A stretch of 64,000 nucleotides of DNA from positions 62,001 through 126,000 of the forward strand of contig JALHLR010000001.1 in the NCBI GenBank assembly GCA_022844475.1. Direction: 5' to 3'. This stretch comes from Hyphomonadaceae bacterium (GTDB lineage: Bacteria; Pseudomonadota; Alphaproteobacteria; Caulobacterales; Hyphomonadaceae). The notes beneath the pieces were generated by a model. The model saw only the letters and a program-made list of their open reading frames with translations. It had not been told where the DNA came from and made no database searches. The first letter of the stretch is position 1. Each line of letters opens with the position of its first letter. The translations under genes and the position numbers were made by a program. Shown one piece after another: positions 55,834 to 64,000 of this stretch.

Positions 55834-57961
55834 GGAAGAAATCGTAGATCCGCCGCGCGAGAGCCTCGTTCACACCCTCCACGGTCTGCAGGTCCGCCAT
55901 CGTCGCACGGCTCACGCCCTTGGCCGAGCCAAAGCGGTTCAGCAGCGCCTTCTTGCGCCGCACGCCGACACCCGCAATTTCATCCAGCGGGTTCTGTCCA
56001 GCGATCGCCGCGGAGCGCTTGGCCCGATGCGCACCGATCGCCCAGCGGTGCGCCTCGTCGCGCAGTCTTTGCAGGTAGTACAGGGCAGGGTCGTTCGGCG
56101 GCAGCTGGAACGGCGCGCGCCCCGGCCGGAAGAACTGCTCCCGTCCCGCATTCCGGTCCGGCCCCTTCGCGATGGCGACAAGGTTCAGCTCGCCCGGCCT
56201 GAAGCCCACCGCTTCAATCGCCTCCTTCGCCGCTGACAATTGGCCCAACCCGCCATCGATCAACACCAGATCAGGCCACGCATCGGGCTTCCTGCTTCCC
56301 TCAGCCCGACGGACTGATGGAGGTAGATCGCTCGCACTTGCAAGCGAGACCGAGGGGGGGGCAGCTCCAGCATCAGAGGGAGGCAATGGATCGACAGCTG
56401 GAGCATTCAACTCCTCCCACTCCTTCTTCAGCCGCGCAAACCGCCGCCGCATCACCTCGCGCATCATGCCGTAGTCATCACCGGGCTCGAGATCGACGTC
56501 GCGGATGTTGAACTTGCGATAGGCGTTCTTCTCGAACCCGTCCGGCCCCGCCACCACCATGCCGCCCACCATGTTCGTGCCCATGATGTGGCTGTTGTCA
56601 TAAACCTCGATGCGCTTCGGCGCCTCGGCCAGATCGAAGACTTTCTGCACCGCCGCAAAGATCTTCTGCTGGCTCTGCGTCTCGGCCAGCTTCCGCCCAA
56701 GCGCCTCTCTCGCATTCAACGTCGCCTGCGCCACGATCCCGCGCTTCTCGCCGCGCTGCGGCGTGCGGATCTCCACCTTGTGCTCTGCCTTCATCTCCAG
56801 CGCCTCGGTCATAAGATCCCACTCCTCGATCTCGCGATTGAGGAGGATCAGCTTCGGCACAGGCTTGTCATCATAGAACTGCGCGATGAACGCCGTCAGC
56901 ACCTGCTCTGACGAGTCATCGCGATCATGCTTGGGATACCAGACCGTCGCGCCCCAATTCTGTCCCGCCCGGAAGAAGAAGGCCTGCACTGCAGACGCCC
57001 CTGCCTCCGAATGAATGGCGAATACATCCGCCTCCACAAGCCCGTCGGGATTGACGCTCTGGCTCTGCCGTACCGACGACAGCGCGCGAATGCGATCCCG
57101 CAACGCGCCGGCACGCTCATAGTCCATGTTCTGCGCCGCGCGCTCCATCTGCGCCACCAGCTGTTGCTGCAGCGTCTCGGCGTCGCCGTTGAGAAATCGC
57201 TCAGCTTCCCGAACAAGATCACGATACTCGTCCAACGGGATCAACCCGGTGCATGGCGCCGAACACCGGCCCATCTGGTGCAGCATGCAGGGCCGCGAGC
57301 GCGTCGCGTAGATATTGTCCGTGCATGTTCGCAGCAGGAAGGCCTTCTGCAGCGTGTCCAGCGTATGATCGACGGCGCCGGCCGACGCGAACGGACCAAA
57401 ATACTTCCCCTTGATCCGCTTCGCTCCACGATGCTTCAGCGCCTGCGGCGCCTCATGGTCCTCGCGGATCAGAATGTGCGGAAAGCTCTTGTCATCCCGC
57501 AGGATGATGTTGAACCGCGGCTTCAACTTCTTGATCAGGTTCGCTTCAAGCAGCAGCGCCTCTGTTTCGCTCGCCGTGACCACGAACTCCATCGTCCGCG
57601 TCAGCGAGATCATCCGCGCGATGCGCTGCGTCTGCCCGCCGATCTTGGCGTAGTTCGAAACCCGCGCCTTCAGGTTCCGCGCCTTGCCGACATAGAGCAG
57701 CTCGCCGGTCTCGCCGAACATCCGATAGACGCCCGGCTTCCCCGGCAGGCGGCTAACCTGGTCGCGGATGATGTCAGGGCCCGACATCCGCTTCTTCTTT
57801 GTACCGTCCGCGGAATCAATCTCGACGCCAGAGGAGATTTCCTCCGGCTCCATCTCGATCGCGTCGGGCAGGTCGTCCGCCAAGTCGTCGGCGTTGTCGA
57901 CCGCATCCTCGGGCAGGTCGTCCGGCGTTTCCTCGGGGATTTTGGGGTCTTCCGATTCCAT
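55823..57961 (-). CDS. uvrC: Excinuclease ABC subunit C
   Basis: A 712-residue UvrC, the nuclease that makes both incisions in nucleotide-excision repair. An acidic N-terminal extension (about 1-55) precedes the GIY-YIG domain (KPGVYRMFGETGELLYVGKA). A Cys-rich region (RPCMLHQMGRCSAPCTGLI), the UvrB-binding UVR helix, the RNase H-like C-terminal nuclease (RIEVYDNSHIMGTNMVGGMVV, LVLIDGGLGQL) and two HhH motifs follow. Within the nuclease domain a Pro/Ser-rich stretch of about 35 residues (VDPLPPSDAGAAPPSVSLAS onward) interrupts the fold. The ATG at 57961 is used; an ATG at 58003 is possible. Confidence 0.95.
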   Translation of the reverse strand: MESEDPKIPEETPDDLPEDAVDNADDLADDLPDAIEMEPEEISSGVEIDSADGTKKKRMSGPDIIRDQVSRLPGKPGVYRMFGETGELLYVGKARNLKARVSNYAKIGGQTQRIARMISLTRTMEFVVTASETEALLLEANLIKKLKPRFNIILRDDKSFPHILIREDHEAPQALKHRGAKRIKGKYFGPFASAGAVDHTLDTLQKAFLLRTCTDNIYATRSRPCMLHQMGRCSAPCTGLIPLDEYRDLVREAERFLNGDAETLQQQLVAQMERAAQNMDYERAGALRDRIRALSSVRQSQSVNPDGLVEADVFAIHSEAGASAVQAFFFRAGQNWGATVWYPKHDRDDSSEQVLTAFIAQFYDDKPVPKLILLNREIEEWDLMTEALEMKAEHKVEIRTPQRGEKRGIVAQATLNAREALGRKLAETQSQQKIFAAVQKVFDLAEAPKRIEVYDNSHIMGTNMVGGMVVAGPDGFEKNAYRKFNIRDVDLEPGDDYGMMREVMRRRFARLKKEWEELNAPAVDPLPPSDAGAAPPSVSLASASDLPPSVRRAEGSRKPDAWPDLVLIDGGLGQLSAAKEAIEAVGFRPGELNLVAIAKGPDRNAGREQFFRPGRAPFQLPPNDPALYYLQRLRDEAHRWAIGAHRAKRSAAIAGQNPLDEIAGVGVRRKKALLNRFGSAKGVSRATMADLQTVEGVNEALARRIYDFFHGG

Positions 57962-58162
57962 GCGGCATAGGTAGGCCAGCCGCGCCCGCGGTTCAAACGT
58001 CATTGCCGCTGCCTGCTGCTGGCGCTCTGTCAGCATCAGAAGCTGGGGAAAGAGCCCATGCTGCCCCATGTCTTCAATGTCACGCCATTCCGGCTTGCCG
58101 TTGACGCGACTGCCGGTAGATTCCCCTTGCCGCGCTCGGCGGCAAGCAATTGGGGACATCAC

Positions 58163-58693
58163 ATGAGACGCACTCTGCTTGCCGCCGCGGGTGGCCTGGG
58201 GGTCGCCGCGCTTCTTGCGCCCGCAGCCTCCGCGCAGGTCTATGCCGGCGCCGGGGCGACCATCTTCACGTCCGACGTCAATGGCCAGGATGTCAGCCTC
58301 GGCGCGATCCTCGGGCGCGCGGGCTTCAAGACCAATGCATTCTTCGGCTTCGAGGGCGAATTCGCCATCGGCATTCAGGACGACAATTTCGACGTGCTCG
58401 GCCAGGAAGTCAGCGTCGGCCTCGACAGCGAGTATGGTGTGTTCGCAGTCGGCTGGCTGCCGATCCCGCTGGTGGGTGACCTGTTCGGCCGCGTTGGCTA
58501 TGCCGACCTCTCCATCGAAGCAGACGCCGGCGGGCTTGGCTCGGTGGCTGAAGATGGCTCCGGCCTTGCCTATGGCGCCGGGATCGCGCTTAGTCAGATC
58601 CCCTTCACCAAGCTCCGGCTCGAATACACGCGCTACGAGCCCGATGACGGCGAGATCGACTCGTTCGGCATCTCCGCACTTTTCCAGTTCTAG
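58163..58693 (+). CDS. Small outer-membrane beta-barrel protein
   Basis: A 176-residue protein with a signal peptide (MRRTLLAAAGGLGVAALLAPAASAQ) and eight short amphipathic strands. Examples are YAGAGATIFTS, GAILGRAGFKTNAFFGFEGEFAIG and LRLEYTRYEP. The terminal strand FGISALFQF ends in Phe, the usual recognition signal for barrel insertion. It belongs to the OmpA/Omp25-like beta-barrel group. The upstream in-frame extension from 58058 is rejected. Function unknown. Confidence 0.85.
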   Translation: MRRTLLAAAGGLGVAALLAPAASAQVYAGAGATIFTSDVNGQDVSLGAILGRAGFKTNAFFGFEGEFAIGIQDDNFDVLGQEVSVGLDSEYGVFAVGWLPIPLVGDLFGRVGYADLSIEADAGGLGSVAEDGSGLAYGAGIALSQIPFTKLRLEYTRYEPDDGEIDSFGISALFQF

Positions 58694-58723
58694 GCGGCGA
58701 ACGCTCAACGCGATTTGAGACAG

Positions 58724-58750
58724 CACGGCCCGCCGGTACGGCGGGCCGTG
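58724..58750. terminator. Hairpin terminator between convergent genes
   Basis: A 12-bp stem (CACGGCCCGCCG with CGGCGGGCCGTG, loop GTA) lies between the barrel gene and the receptor gene. Neither side has a strong T-run (ACAGTTTCT on the right), so termination may be partial or serve both directions. Confidence 0.6.
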
Positions 58751-58757
58751 ACAGTTT

Positions 58758-60863
58758 CTAGAACCTGCCAGACACGCGGACCGCATACGACCGTGTGCCG
58801 AAACCACCCGTTGCCGCGCGCGTCTCGATGGAGGAGGGCAGGGCTGAAGCGCCACGATCAGGCGTGAAGAACTGCCGCTCGCGAATCTCCTGCGGCAGCA
58901 ATACGTCCGCCATGGTGAAGCGCACGATCAGACCGGTAATCGCAGTCGTCTCGACATAAAGATCGAAATTCGCCTCATCCCACCCCGTCGTGCGAAGCTC
59001 CCGCAGTCGGTACTGGTCCACCTCATCGGCGCGCTCATACAGCGCCCCCCAGGCAAGTTTCAGATCGGGCAGCGCCTGCCGGACATCGACCGAATAGCTC
59101 CAGTCGGGCTCGTCAGAGAATCTCCGCGAGATGCCGGTGACCGGATCGGTCACGCTGCTCTCTTGCGCCATCCCCTTGAGCCGAAGTTCGCCACCGGTCA
59201 GGCCAACAACATCCAGCGGCGCCGTGGCGTCCAGCTTTACGCCGGTGCGGCGGCCATCTCCCAGATTGCCCGGCGCATCGAACAGGCCGGCGATCGGAAT
59301 CTGATCCTGCACCGCCTCTACCGCGTCATGGAAAGCCGACAGCGTCACCACGCCCTTCGTGCCGAAGCGATGCTCCCACTCCAGTGTCGATCGCCATGTC
59401 CGTTCGGGCTCCAGGTTCGGATTGCCGAGATCCACCGTCCCGTCGAACAGCGACACGACACTGGCGAACTCGGTGAAATCGAGCTGGCTCACATCGCGCT
59501 CCAGCAGGAAACGCAACTGGTTGGCGCTGTCGGCTGACCAGGTCGCGCCGACGCGCGGCTTGAAATAGGTGAAGTTGCGCTCCTGCGCGCCATCGCCCGA
59601 CTGCGTGATGATCGAGGTCTCGACCGTCACGCCCGCTTCGATGCGCAGCCCAGGCGCTGCCTGCCACACATCGCTGACGAACGCCTCGGCGCGCTCCTCT
59701 TCAACGCGCGTGTTTGCAACCGGCGGCGTCGCGTCGATCGTCGCCCGCGGCGTCTGCACCCGTACGTCGAGATTGCTGTCGAGATAGTTGAACGCAATTT
59801 CGCCGCCCCAGTCGATCGCATGGTCCTTCAGGGGTTTCCACGACATCACGCCGCGCGCGACGAACTCCCCGCTGTCGGCCGAACGTTCGATGAAGGTATT
59901 GCGGAATCCGCCCGCCGTGAAATTGGTCGAATACCGTTCGGACGACCCTGTATGCCGTCCGCTCGCAAGGCCGATCAGCTTGAACGATGCGTCAGGCGAT
60001 AGCCGATGCTCCCAGTCTCCACCCGCTTCCGCAGCCCACGCGTCATCGCCGGTCACCTTGCTGTCATCGACCTGCGTCAGCGCGCCTATTGCATTGAAGG
60101 TCTGCGAAAACGTATGCCGCCCGTCGCGTGAAGGCGTCGCCTGCAGGTTCACGTTGAACGCGTCGCTCTCGCCGGCTTTCCAGCTGGCCCGGCCGCTCAT
60201 CCGGTATTCCCAATAGCTACCTTGCAGGAATTCCGGGCCCTGCGAGACAGGCGCGCCTGTGCCGCTGCGTGTCTCCTTCTCGTATTCGATCCGCCCGCGC
60301 CGCGCAGGCTGCGCCTGCAACGCCAGGTTCAGGTTCACATCCCCGAGCTTGAACCCGCTGGTGAGCACGACAAGCGGGTTGATGCTGCCCGAAGGGTCGA
60401 GCTGGCTCGCCTGCGCCACGAATGTGTTGGTCGCGCCCGCCTCGCGCGGGCGCAGCCGCACATCAGCGATCATCGTCTGACCGGAAACATCCGTCCCGTC
60501 GCCGCCGCCGACCCGAATGTCGATGCGCAACACATCACGCGCCGAAATGCGCGACAGCTGCTCGGCCAGCGCCGTCTTCGAGCTCGGCCGCTCGCCATTG
60601 ATCAGCACATTGCCTGCCGCGCCCGCAAACCCGCGCCTGTCGTCACCGCCATCGAGCGAGAAACCCGGCAGGCGGCGGATCATGTCCTCCGCGGTCACAG
60701 GATTGAAGGGCGCGAAGAAATCAGCCGCATAGGATTGCGCCGCAGGCGCCTGCTCCGCTTGCTGCGCGCTGGCCGGACCGGCGGCCAGCATGAAGGCGAT
60801 TGGAATCAGGAGACAGGCCGATTGATCGGCCTGTCTCCCTTTCCGGAATTGACGTCCGTGCAT
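58758..60863 (-). CDS. TonB-dependent receptor / outer-membrane beta-barrel protein
   Basis: A 701-residue receptor with a signal peptide and a plug-like region (VTAEDMIRRLPGFSLDGGDDRRGFAGAAGNVLINGERPSSK). A long barrel ends in SYAVRVSGRF. The plug is shortened and resembles the TonB-dependent outer-membrane barrel group often found in sphingomonads and Hyphomonads. The periplasmic domain carries no obvious TonB box. Ligand unknown. The start at 60863 gives a slightly long polar leader (MHGRQFRKGRQADQS) before the hydrophobic signal, so an internal start is possible. Confidence 0.88.
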   Translation of the reverse strand: MHGRQFRKGRQADQSACLLIPIAFMLAAGPASAQQAEQAPAAQSYAADFFAPFNPVTAEDMIRRLPGFSLDGGDDRRGFAGAAGNVLINGERPSSKTALAEQLSRISARDVLRIDIRVGGGDGTDVSGQTMIADVRLRPREAGATNTFVAQASQLDPSGSINPLVVLTSGFKLGDVNLNLALQAQPARRGRIEYEKETRSGTGAPVSQGPEFLQGSYWEYRMSGRASWKAGESDAFNVNLQATPSRDGRHTFSQTFNAIGALTQVDDSKVTGDDAWAAEAGGDWEHRLSPDASFKLIGLASGRHTGSSERYSTNFTAGGFRNTFIERSADSGEFVARGVMSWKPLKDHAIDWGGEIAFNYLDSNLDVRVQTPRATIDATPPVANTRVEEERAEAFVSDVWQAAPGLRIEAGVTVETSIITQSGDGAQERNFTYFKPRVGATWSADSANQLRFLLERDVSQLDFTEFASVVSLFDGTVDLGNPNLEPERTWRSTLEWEHRFGTKGVVTLSAFHDAVEAVQDQIPIAGLFDAPGNLGDGRRTGVKLDATAPLDVVGLTGGELRLKGMAQESSVTDPVTGISRRFSDEPDWSYSVDVRQALPDLKLAWGALYERADEVDQYRLRELRTTGWDEANFDLYVETTAITGLIVRFTMADVLLPQEIRERQFFTPDRGASALPSSIETRAATGGFGTRSYAVRVSGRF

Positions 60864-60993
60864 AAGGCGTTTTGTCCCGGCGCCGGCTCAGGGTTGGGGG
60901 AAGAGCCGGCTGAAGTAGACTACAGTCCAATTCTGGCGCGCGCGCAACTAGCTCGAGGCGCCTCGACATGACTTCGTTGTGAACGGCGTCGCC

Positions 60994-61617
60994 TCAGGCC
61001 GCCGCGCCGTCGAGGAAAACATCGACCAGCGACTCAAGCATGGTCGGCAGGCTCCCGCGCCGCTGCGCGTGCAGCCACTGGATCACCGCCCCGGAAAGCA
61101 GGCTGTCGAACGCTGTCGCCAGCACCTGCGCAGAAGCTGCGCGCGAAATGTCTCCGCGCGCCTGGCCGCGCGCGAAGATCGTGGTCAGAATGCCGAACGT
61201 CTCCCGTTTCAGTCCGGGCGATATGCCATCGCCGTCCAGTCCCATCGAAACCTTCCGGATCTCGACGAACACTTCCCGGTAAAGATTCTGGTTGCCCGCA
61301 ATGCCCCTGCCCATCTGCCGGAACAGGCGGCGGAGCAGGGCGGCGGTCGGCGCTTGCGCATCGTCGAGCGCAGCGCGCAGCATCGCGCGGTAGCTCTCAA
61401 GCGATCGTGCCGTGATTGCATCCAGCACCAGGATCTTCGATCCGAACTGGTTGAACACCGTCGCGCGCGAGACGCCGGCTTCGGCGGCAATGTCCTGCAT
61501 GGAAACGCTCTGGAGGCCCTGTGCTGCAAACAGCTTCTCGGCGGCCTTGAGGATCAGCTCCCGCGTTTCCTCGCCATACGTCCGTACCTCGCGAGCTGGC
61601 CGCGCCCGTATCCTCAT
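60994..61617 (-). CDS. TetR-family regulator coupled to the desaturase gene
   Basis: A 207-residue regulator with an N-terminal helix-turn-helix (ILKAAEKLFAAQGLQSVSMQDIAAEAGVSRATVFNQFGSK) and a helical C-terminal ligand domain. Its start overlaps the desaturase stop by four bases. TetR proteins in this position (DesT/FabR type) often respond to the unsaturated-to-saturated acyl-CoA ratio, so control of the desaturase is likely but inferred. Confidence 0.9.
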   Translation of the reverse strand: MRIRARPAREVRTYGEETRELILKAAEKLFAAQGLQSVSMQDIAAEAGVSRATVFNQFGSKILVLDAITARSLESYRAMLRAALDDAQAPTAALLRRLFRQMGRGIAGNQNLYREVFVEIRKVSMGLDGDGISPGLKRETFGILTTIFARGQARGDISRAASAQVLATAFDSLLSGAVIQWLHAQRRGSLPTMLESLVDVFLDGAAA

Positions 61618-62561
61618 GCAGGTCTCACGGCTGTCTCAGAGCGCGACCCGCACCGCCTCAACACCTCGGCATACCCGTTTGTGATCCGCATGCGCTCGCG
61701 AAAGCCCTTCTGCATCAGCAGTTCGTGCGTCTTCTCCAGATTGTAGCACGGCACATACATGAAGCAGTGGTGCTCGCAGTGATAGTGCACCCAGAACGGT
61801 GCAATCAGCAGCCGTTCGATCGGATTGGCGAGCGTCGTCCGTGCATGCGTGAACGGATCTTCCTGCGTATTGACCATCGCATGTTCGCCCATCGCGCGCA
61901 GCCGCGTCACCAGCGGAAACCATGTCGCCATGGGCACGATCCACAAGGCCAGCCATGCCCACCAGTAACCCAGCACCGTCGTGACGCCGAAGATCACCGC
62001 CTGTGACACCCAGAACCGCAGGCCCGGATTGTCTGGCACGCGCGGGGGCTTGCGTGTCTTGCCGCCAAGCCGCTCAATGAAAGGCGCGATCCGCTGCTTG
62101 TAGAAAGTCTGCCCCGTCAGGTCGCGCACGAACTTCCGCCACAGCGACCCGCGCGTGACCGGAAACGGACGCGACAGCGCCAGGTCCGGATCCTCCGGCT
62201 GCTCCGTGTATTTGTGGTGCGTCAGGTGATAGGGCCGGTACCGCTTGAGGCTTCCGCCCACCGGCCCGCCACACAGCCACTCCGCCAGCCAGTCATTAAG
62301 CTTCGCATTCGGATGCAGCGTCCCGTGCGCCGCCTCATGCTCGAGGATCGCCAGCCCCAGCTGTCGCGCCCCGATCAGCATCACCGCCAGCGCATAGGTC
62401 AAGGGATTGGGAAACGCGATGAACAGCGCACCCGCCCCGACGATCACCGCCCACGCATACCCGACAAGGGCAGGGCCCCTCCACGCCGACTGACGCGACA
62501 CCCGCGCCCATTCGTCCGGCGTGAAGATGGTCTTGGGATCAACGCGTGTGACGGCTGGCAT
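61614..62561 (-). CDS. Membrane fatty acid desaturase
   Basis: A 315-residue di-iron membrane desaturase. The histidine boxes are HEAAH, HLTHHKYT and HYHCEHH, with an intermediate GEHAM. Helices flank the boxes (VGYAWAVIVGAGALFIAF, FGVTTVLGYWWAWLALWIVPMATWF). It introduces a double bond into acyl lipids or related substrates; regiospecificity is unknown. It is co-transcribed with the TetR gene that follows. Confidence 0.92.
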   Translation of the reverse strand: MPAVTRVDPKTIFTPDEWARVSRQSAWRGPALVGYAWAVIVGAGALFIAFPNPLTYALAVMLIGARQLGLAILEHEAAHGTLHPNAKLNDWLAEWLCGGPVGGSLKRYRPYHLTHHKYTEQPEDPDLALSRPFPVTRGSLWRKFVRDLTGQTFYKQRIAPFIERLGGKTRKPPRVPDNPGLRFWVSQAVIFGVTTVLGYWWAWLALWIVPMATWFPLVTRLRAMGEHAMVNTQEDPFTHARTTLANPIERLLIAPFWVHYHCEHHCFMYVPCYNLEKTHELLMQKGFRERMRITNGYAEVLRRCGSRSETAVRPA

Positions 62562-62692
62562 GAAGCAATGCTAGCAGAATGCCTGCCGCAACGCAGCACC
62601 CAGAATGCCCCGGCGGTAACGCAAGGAAAGGGGGTAGCGGCCAGCGCTGGGTCCGCTAGGTTGCCGCGCAATTCGTTGTCGGAGCCATCGGA

Positions 62693-63955
62693 ATGAAATT
62701 CCTCGTCTCACTGATGATCAGCTGCGCAGCGTTGGCTGCCTGCGGGGAACCCGTTCCACCCCCCGCGCCTGAACCTGCTCCCGCTGCTCCCCCGGAAGCT
62801 GCCGCGGCCCCAGCTGCAGATCCCATGCAGGGTGACGGCGGCGTCGATGCGTTCTACACGCCCGACCCCTCTATCCCCGCCGAGCCCGGCAAGCTCATCC
62901 GCACCATGACGCAGCCGCCGGAAACCTCGCTGGCCGAGGCAGGCCAGGCGATGCGCCTTCTCTATTCGTCCACCAACGGACTTGGCGAGGCCAGGACGCC
63001 GATCGCTGTCTCGGGCACACTCTTCCTGCCCAAGGGCGACGCCCCCACCGGGGGCTGGCCGCTCATCGCCTGGGCCCACGGCACGGTCGGCATTGCCGAT
63101 GTCTGCGCGCCGTCCAATCGCCCGCGCTCTGAGCGCGACCAGAAGTATCTCAACCACTGGCTCTCGCAGGGCTACGCCGTCGTCGCCTCTGACTATCAGG
63201 GCCTCGGCACGCCTGGCGGCCACCCCTATCTCGCAACGCGCCCCGCTGCCTATTCCGTGCTCGACTCCATCCGCGCCGTGCAGGGCGACCCCGCTCTCAA
63301 CATCGGCAAGCCGGTCGTCCTCGTCGGCCAGAGCCAGGGCGGCGGCGCAGCATTCGCAACAGCAGGGGAGGCGGCGACCTACGCGCCCGAACTCGACATC
63401 CGCGGCACTGTCGCAACCGGTACGCCCTACTTCACGATGGACGCCGCGCCTGCCGTTCGCGATCCCGAAGCCGTCTCGGGCGTTCTCGCCTACTCGATGT
63501 ACATCATGTATCTCGCCGAACAGGCCGATCCGCTGTTCAAGATCGCGGACTACGCATCGCTTCCCGCGCGCCCCTTCTTCGAGTCGACCCGCACCCAGTG
63601 CCTGATGGACACGTGGACGAAGATCGAAGCCGAGAAGATGAGCCAGGCGAAGATGTTCACCGCGGACCCAACGCCCGCGATGGCGAAGTTCTTCCCGCTG
63701 ATGGCCTATTCATCGCTCAAGGTGAAAGGCCCGGTCTTCATGGGCACGGGCGGCAAGGACGCCGACGTCCCGCCCCCCGGCCAGGAGCGCCTCTTCAAGG
63801 ATGCTTGCGCCGCCGGCAGCGTGATCGAGCACAGGGTCTACCCCGACCTCGACCACTCAGGCACCGTAAACGGCTCGCTCGCGGACTCGACGCCCTTCGT
63901 GAAGAAGGCTTTCGCCGGCGAGGCGCTGACGGGCAATTGCCCCACGGCGGGGTAG
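62693..63955 (+). CDS. Secreted alpha/beta-hydrolase (lipase/esterase-like) lipoprotein
   Basis: A 420-residue protein with a lipobox (LMISCAALAACG, Cys17) and a Pro/Ala-rich linker (about 19-45). The hydrolase domain has the nucleophile elbow GQSQGGG, Asp in GTGGKDADVP and His in YPDLDHSGTV, in the order of the catalytic triad. Sequence style resembles secretory lipases (LIP family). The oxyanion motif AHGTVG lies after the first strand. It would act at the cell surface or in the periplasm. GGAGCCATCGGA precedes the ATG. Confidence 0.88.
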   Translation: MKFLVSLMISCAALAACGEPVPPPAPEPAPAAPPEAAAAPAADPMQGDGGVDAFYTPDPSIPAEPGKLIRTMTQPPETSLAEAGQAMRLLYSSTNGLGEARTPIAVSGTLFLPKGDAPTGGWPLIAWAHGTVGIADVCAPSNRPRSERDQKYLNHWLSQGYAVVASDYQGLGTPGGHPYLATRPAAYSVLDSIRAVQGDPALNIGKPVVLVGQSQGGGAAFATAGEAATYAPELDIRGTVATGTPYFTMDAAPAVRDPEAVSGVLAYSMYIMYLAEQADPLFKIADYASLPARPFFESTRTQCLMDTWTKIEAEKMSQAKMFTADPTPAMAKFFPLMAYSSLKVKGPVFMGTGGKDADVPPPGQERLFKDACAAGSVIEHRVYPDLDHSGTVNGSLADSTPFVKKAFAGEALTGNCPTAG

Positions 63956-63976
63956 AGCTTGCAGGAGGACGCCGCC

Positions 63977-64000
63977 ATGAATGAGGAGCGACGTCCTCAT
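63977..64000 (+). CDS. Possible start of a further gene, cut by the window end
   Basis: AGGAGG lies seven or eight bases before an ATG at 63977, and the frame (MNEERRPH) stays open to the last base. This is the only evidence, and eight codons are too few to name a product. The terminal 20 bases also form a 7-bp inverted repeat (ATGAGGA / TCCTCAT), which could lie inside the new message. Confidence 0.4.

Overview
The window is about 64 kb of GC-rich chromosomal DNA from an alphaproteobacterium. The gene repertoire (TonB-dependent receptors, a TonB-ExbB-ExbD-ExbD cluster, many acyl-CoA enzymes, SDRs, amidohydrolase, PVA-dehydrogenase-like quinoprotein, xanthine-dehydrogenase-family hydroxylase) and the sequence style suggest a Hyphomonadaceae/Caulobacterales-like or sphingomonad-like bacterium. 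This assignment is inference: no rRNA gene is present. No phage, transposase, integrase, CRISPR array, rRNA or tRNA gene was recognised. Most of the window reads as core or lineage-typical chromosome with a few unusual genes embedded in it.

Layout. 1-4123: end of a TauE-type permease, a secreted M19 dipeptidase lipoprotein, then a PepSY-TM / DUF2271 / ApbE flavinylation cluster preceded by a Fur-box-like site. 4129-5975: a small hypothetical gene and a DAACS-family symporter with an EF-hand pair in its first loop. 6323-10435: tonB, exbB, two exbD genes and a periplasmic repeat protein. 10596-17479: ABC-F ATPase, a poly-Gly protein, a three-gene pterin operon (SDR reductase, dihydroneopterin aldolase, PTPS-like), a nuclease, purA and a universal stress protein. 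17833-24538: hybrid sensor kinase, PQQ/cytochrome c quinoprotein, an epimerase-like protein lacking its catalytic dyad, a lipoprotein and an SpoU methyltransferase. 24668-30338: a secreted redoxin/cytochrome c/copper monooxygenase-like/EF-hand protein and a Mo hydroxylase with its 2Fe-2S subunit, plus a c-type cytochrome lipoprotein. 30429-38808: enoyl-CoA hydratase with ABC-2 exporter, a membrane-protein/XRE pair behind twin operators, TraB/GumN protein, sirtuin, SDR and 3-hydroxyacyl-CoA dehydrogenase. 39100-48628: tandem TonB_C-like secreted protein, a large TonB-dependent receptor, ClpB and an EmrAB-like pump. 48757-53723: TetR regulator and an acyl-CoA degradation-like group. 53780-57961: a DUF4157 metallopeptidase-like protein, a TIR-domain protein, a GrpB-family protein and UvrC. 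58163-63955: a small beta-barrel protein, a second TonB receptor, a TetR/desaturase pair and a lipase lipoprotein.

The most unusual gene is at 54560-55285. It joins an N-terminal TIR domain that keeps the candidate catalytic glutamate to a C-terminal domain that aligns closely with the GTPase-binding C-terminal domain of ribosomal protein L7/L12. That suggests a TIR effector that docks on translational GTPases or imitates the ribosomal stalk. Other notable points are EF-hand pairs in a dicarboxylate-type symporter and in a copper monooxygenase-like protein, a PTPS homologue with Tyr in place of the catalytic Cys, a repeated operator in front of a membrane-protein/XRE operon, and a secreted protein built from two TonB_C-like repeats with identically spaced cysteines. 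All domain assignments come from reading the sequence; no database search was run.
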